From contig JAUNBO010000049.1 in the NCBI GenBank assembly GCA_030527065.1, positions 1 through 10,061 of the forward strand: a stretch of DNA of 10,061 bases, given 5' to 3'. Each line of letters starts with the position of its first letter. Within the stretch, counting starts at the first letter, position 1. Under the pieces are notes generated by a model, which made no database searches, had not been told where the DNA came from, and worked only from the letters and a program-made list of their open reading frames with translations. The position numbers and the translations under genes were made by a program. Positions 7,077 to 10,061 of this stretch are shown here, in pieces. The stretch comes from Bacillota bacterium (lineage in GTDB: Bacteria > Bacillota > Clostridia > Peptostreptococcales > Anaerovoracaceae).

Positions 7077-8498
7077 ATGGGCGGATTATTTGGCATCGTT
7101 TCAGAGCAGGACTGCGCTACCCCCCTGTTTTTCGGGACAGACTATCATTCTCATTTAGGCACCAAACGGGGGGGGATGTGCGTGCTGGGACCCGCGGGCT
7201 TCAACCGGGCCATCCACAGCATAGAAAACGCCAGCTTCCGCAGCAAATTTGAAGGAGAGATAGACGACATGCCCGGGGGCATGGGCATCGGCAGCATCAG
7301 CGACAGCGACCCCCAGCCTCTCACGGTCTACAGCCGCCAGGGGAATTACGCCATCGGCACCGTGGGGCGGATCAACAACAAGGACGCCCTCATAGAGGAA
7401 CTTCTCCAGAAGGGCTGCAACCAGTTCATGGCCATGAGCGGCGGCCGGATCAACAACACGGAGCTGGTGGCGGCGCTGGTTTCCGCCGGACCGGACATCG
7501 TCCAGGGAATACAGATGGCCCAGGAGAAGATAGAAGGCTCGGTGAGCATGCTGGTCCTGACGGAAAAAGGCCTGTACGCCGCCAGAGACAAGCTGGGCCG
7601 GACGCCTCTCATCATAGGGAAAAACGGAGGGGGCTTCTGCGCCGCCTCGGAATCCTTTGCCTTCATCAACATCGGCTATCATTTTTATAAAGAACTGGGG
7701 CCGGGAGAGATCGTCTTTATCACAAAGGACCGTGTGGAAACTGTGGCGCCGCCGGGGGAACGGATGCAGATCTGCACCTTCCTCTGGACTTACTTCGGCT
7801 ACACCACCTCTACCTATGAGGGAAAGAATGTAGAGGAAATGCGCTACCGCAACGGAGCCGCCATTGCCGCAGGAGACGGGGAGATGAACGTGGATTATGT
7901 GGCGGGGGTGCCGGACAGCGGTACCGCTCATGCTTTGGGCTATGCCAATGCCTCCCGCATCCCCTATGCCCGCCCCCTCATCAAGTACACGCCTACCTGG
8001 CCCCGGAGCTTCATGCCCCAGAACCAGAAGGCCCGGAACCTCATCGCCAAAATGAAGCTGGTGCCGGTGTTTGAGATCATCCGGGACCGGCGCTTTATCC
8101 TGGTGGACGACTCCATCGTCCGGGGGACCCAGCTTTCGGAAACCGTTTCGTATCTGCTGTCCAACGGCGCCAGGGAAATTCATGTGCGCTCCGCCTCTCC
8201 TCCCATTATGTACGGCTGCAAATTCCTGAATTTTTCAAGGTCTGTCACGGACATGGAGCTCATCACCCGAAGGACCATCTGCAAGCTGGAGGGGATCACG
8301 GAGCCGGAGGCCATAAGCCCGGAGCTGCTGAAGGAATACGCCGACGGCGCCACGGAAAAGCACAGGGCCATGATAGACGACATCCGCAAAAGCCTGAAAT
8401 TTGACAGCCTGCGGTACCAGACCATAGAGGATACCCTGGAGGCTGTGGGAATAGAAAAATGTAAGCTTTGTACTTATTGCTGGAATGGGGAGGAATAG
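7077..8498 (+). CDS. PurF-like amidophosphoribosyltransferase lacking glutaminase catalytic residues
   Basis: The 473-residue protein resembles PurF, which makes phosphoribosylamine from PRPP and glutamine (step 1). The phosphoribosyltransferase half looks intact: VDDSIVRGT (343-351) is the PRPP loop with Asp344-Asp345, and AGVPDSGTAHALGYA precedes it. Cys233, Cys381, Cys465 and Cys468 align with the four Fe-S ligands of Bacillus PurF; the tail CKLCTYC (462-468) keeps the CxxCxxC spacing. The N-terminal Ntn-type half is degenerate. GGLFGI replaces CGVFGI, so the nucleophile Cys1 is Gly. The glutamine-binding Arg (Arg73 in E. coli) aligns near Ser75, and the oxyanion Asn (Asn101) near Val96. 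Cys13 exists but is not in the nucleophile position. It probably uses free ammonia or a partner glutaminase, or has another role. It is tightly packed between purN and purH. I left the symbol blank because function is inferred; databases would probably call it purF. Confidence 0.85.
   Translation: MGGLFGIVSEQDCATPLFFGTDYHSHLGTKRGGMCVLGPAGFNRAIHSIENASFRSKFEGEIDDMPGGMGIGSISDSDPQPLTVYSRQGNYAIGTVGRINNKDALIEELLQKGCNQFMAMSGGRINNTELVAALVSAGPDIVQGIQMAQEKIEGSVSMLVLTEKGLYAARDKLGRTPLIIGKNGGGFCAASESFAFINIGYHFYKELGPGEIVFITKDRVETVAPPGERMQICTFLWTYFGYTTSTYEGKNVEEMRYRNGAAIAAGDGEMNVDYVAGVPDSGTAHALGYANASRIPYARPLIKYTPTWPRSFMPQNQKARNLIAKMKLVPVFEIIRDRRFILVDDSIVRGTQLSETVSYLLSNGAREIHVRSASPPIMYGCKFLNFSRSVTDMELITRRTICKLEGITEPEAISPELLKEYADGATEKHRAMIDDIRKSLKFDSLRYQTIEDTLEAVGIEKCKLCTYCWNGEE
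8487..8493 (+). promoter_or_regulatory. Ribosome binding site of purH inside the purF-like gene
   Basis: GGGGAGG lies within the last codons of the purF-like gene, 9 bases before the ATG at 8503. This favours 8503 over the in-frame ATG at 8485, which would put the site inside the coding sequence. The arrangement suggests coupled translation of the two genes. Confidence 0.75.
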
Positions 8499-8502
8499 TG
8501 AA

Positions 8503-10035
8503 ATGAGAGCATTGATCAGCGTATCGGATAAGAGCGGCGTGGTGGAATTTGCCCGGGAGTTGGAAGCTCTGGGAGTGGAAATCGTATCCACCGGGGGCAC
8601 TCACACCAGGCTGGCGGACAGCGGCGTGAAGGTCACGGGCATTTCCCAGGTGACAGGGTTTCCCGAATGTCTGGACGGACGGGTGAAGACTCTCCATCCC
8701 GCAGTCCACGGCGGAATTTTAGCCATGCGGGACAAGCCGGAGCACATGGCTCAGCTGAAGGAACTGAAGATAGAGACCATAGACATCGTGGCCATCAACC
8801 TCTACCCCTTCAAGGCCACCATACTGAAGCCCGGCGTCAGCCTGGAGGAATGCATAGAGAACATCGATATCGGCGGGCCTACCATGCTGCGGTCGGCGGC
8901 GAAGAATCACCGGGACGTCATCGTCGTCTGCGACCCGGCGGACTACGGGCAGGTGGTGGAGGAGCTGAAGGCCGGCGGCGTTTCCTATGAAACGAAATAC
9001 CGGCTGGCCCTGAAGGTGTTCCGGCATACGGCGGCCTACGACGCCATGATTTCTGATTATCTGGCGAAGCAGACAGGGGAAGGCCCGGCGGACAACCTGA
9101 CCCTGACCTTCGAGAAGGTGCAGGAGCTGCGCTACGGGGAAAATCCCCACCAGAAGGCCTGGTATTACAGGGAGATCGCACCTCACGGGGGCGCTCTGGT
9201 GAATGCGGAGCAGCTTCACGGCAAGGAGCTTTCCTTTAACAATATCAACGATACCCAGGGGGCCCTGGCTGCGCTTCAGGAGTTTTCCCAGCCGGCGGTG
9301 GTGGCGGTGAAGCATGCCAATCCCTGCGGCGTGGGCACGGGAAAGGATATTTTCACCGCATACAGGAAGGCCTACGAGTCCGACCCGGTGTCGGTGTTCG
9401 GGGGCATCGTGGCGGCCAACCGGCCCGTGGACGGGGCGACGGCGGCGGAGATCAACAAAATATTCATAGAGATCGTCATCGCACCGGACTTTACAGAGGA
9501 AGCGCTGGAGATCCTGCGGGAAAAGAAGAACATCCGCCTGCTGAAGCTGCCGGAGATCCTGGATAAGGGCCCGGAGGGGCAGCTGGACCTGAAGAAGGTG
9601 TCCGGGGGCCTGCTGGTCCAGGAAGCGGATTCCGTGCTCTTCCGCCAGGAGGACCTGAAGGTGGTGACGGACCGGGCGCCCACAGAAAAGGAAATGGAGG
9701 ACCTGACCTTCGCCATGAAGGTGGTGAAGCACATCAAGTCCAACGGCATAGTCATTGCGAAGGACGGGCAGACCCTGGGCATCGGGCCGGGGCAGGTGAA
9801 CCGGATCTGGGCTGTGGAAAACGCCATCCGCCAGGCCAACTTCGAGACCGAGGGGACGGTGCTGGCCTCCGACGCCTTTTTCCCCTTCAGCGACTGTGTG
9901 GAAGCGGCGGCGGCGGCGGGGGTCACCGCCATCATCCAGCCCGGCGGCTCTGTCCGGGATGAGGAATCCATCCAGAAGGCCAATGAGAAGGGCATTGCCA
10001 TGGTGTTCACGGGCCTGAGGCATTTCAAGCATTAA
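8503..10035 (+). CDS. purH: Bifunctional AICAR transformylase / IMP cyclohydrolase
   Basis: PurH carries out the last two steps: formylation of AICAR with 10-formyltetrahydrofolate, then ring closure to IMP. At 510 residues it has the normal family length. The N-terminal cyclohydrolase domain (about 1-195, MGS-like fold) shows SVSDKSG (6-12), STGGTH (29-34), GRVKTLHP (59-66) and NIDIGGPTMLRSAAKN. The transformylase domain (about 200-510) shows RYGENPHQ (210-217), KHANPCG with the catalytic Lys270-His271 pair, DPVSVFGGIVA, and near the end FFPFSD and IQPGGSVRDEE. All motifs are intact. It starts 4 bases after the purF-like stop and seems to be the last gene of the operon, because a terminator-like stem follows its stop codon by about 10 bases. 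Confidence 0.97.
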   Translation: MRALISVSDKSGVVEFARELEALGVEIVSTGGTHTRLADSGVKVTGISQVTGFPECLDGRVKTLHPAVHGGILAMRDKPEHMAQLKELKIETIDIVAINLYPFKATILKPGVSLEECIENIDIGGPTMLRSAAKNHRDVIVVCDPADYGQVVEELKAGGVSYETKYRLALKVFRHTAAYDAMISDYLAKQTGEGPADNLTLTFEKVQELRYGENPHQKAWYYREIAPHGGALVNAEQLHGKELSFNNINDTQGALAALQEFSQPAVVAVKHANPCGVGTGKDIFTAYRKAYESDPVSVFGGIVAANRPVDGATAAEINKIFIEIVIAPDFTEEALEILREKKNIRLLKLPEILDKGPEGQLDLKKVSGGLLVQEADSVLFRQEDLKVVTDRAPTEKEMEDLTFAMKVVKHIKSNGIVIAKDGQTLGIGPGQVNRIWAVENAIRQANFETEGTVLASDAFFPFSDCVEAAAAAGVTAIIQPGGSVRDEESIQKANEKGIAMVFTGLRHFKH

Positions 10036-10039
10036 AGGA

Positions 10040-10061
10040 AAAAGCGCCGGTCACTGCCGGC
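10040..10061 (+). terminator. Probable operon terminator, cut by the window end
   Basis: GCCGG (10046-10050) pairs with CCGGC (10057-10061) around a 6-base loop. An A-rich stretch AAAAAGC precedes the stem, as in bidirectional intrinsic terminators. The expected lower stem and T tract would lie just beyond the last base, so the call is provisional. If right, the operon ends with purH and purD is not in it. Confidence 0.55.

Noticed and set aside
1..10061. Mobile elements, CRISPR arrays, tRNA or rRNA genes, or a novel defence or biosynthetic system
   Set aside because: All coding space is explained by seven intact purine genes. No transposase, integrase, spaced direct repeats or structured RNA gene was seen.

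Overview
The window holds seven complete, co-directional (+ strand) genes of de novo purine biosynthesis, packed as one apparent operon: purL - purE - purC - purM - purN - purF-like - purH. The sequence is GC-rich and most genes have strong AGGAGG-type Shine-Dalgarno sites. PurL is a single-chain enzyme of about 1260 residues, not the Bacillus PurS/PurQ/PurL trio. These traits, with the PurF-like variant, point to a GC-rich anaerobic member of the Clostridia (Bacillota), perhaps Lachnospiraceae or Oscillospiraceae. This is inferred from protein resemblance alone; no taxonomic marker is present.

Layout. 1-222: non-coding leader with a terminator-like hairpin plus T tracts (36-89), an alternative long-range pairing (33-47 with 93-106), a plausible extended -10 promoter (112-140), PurBox-like AATGTTCG octamers, and the purL ribosome binding site. 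223-4005 purL; 12-nt gap; 4018-4503 purE; 144-nt spacer; 4648-5352 purC; 76-nt spacer; 5429-6475 purM; 4-nt ATGA overlap; 6472-7059 purN; 17-nt gap; 7077-8498 purF-like; 4-nt gap; 8503-10035 purH. The last bases (10046-10061) form the stem of a probable terminator cut by the window edge.

Pathway. The PurF-like protein would make phosphoribosylamine from PRPP (step 1). PurN formylates GAR (step 3), PurL makes FGAM (step 4), PurM closes the imidazole ring to AIR (step 5), PurE carboxylates (step 6), PurC makes SAICAR (step 7), and PurH does the last two steps to IMP. PurD (step 2), PurB (step 8) and PurK are not encoded here and must lie elsewhere or be dispensable.

The most notable item is the PurF-like protein. 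It keeps the PRPP-binding loop and all four cysteines that align with the Fe-S ligands of Bacillus-type PurF. By alignment it has lost the glutaminase nucleophile Cys1 and two other glutamine-site residues. It therefore looks like a phosphoribosyltransferase that cannot hydrolyse glutamine itself. It belongs to a family I recognise from clostridial and Bacteroides genomes, annotated simply as amidophosphoribosyltransferase; I know of no biochemical study of it. Nothing in the window resembles a mobile element, CRISPR array, tRNA or rRNA.
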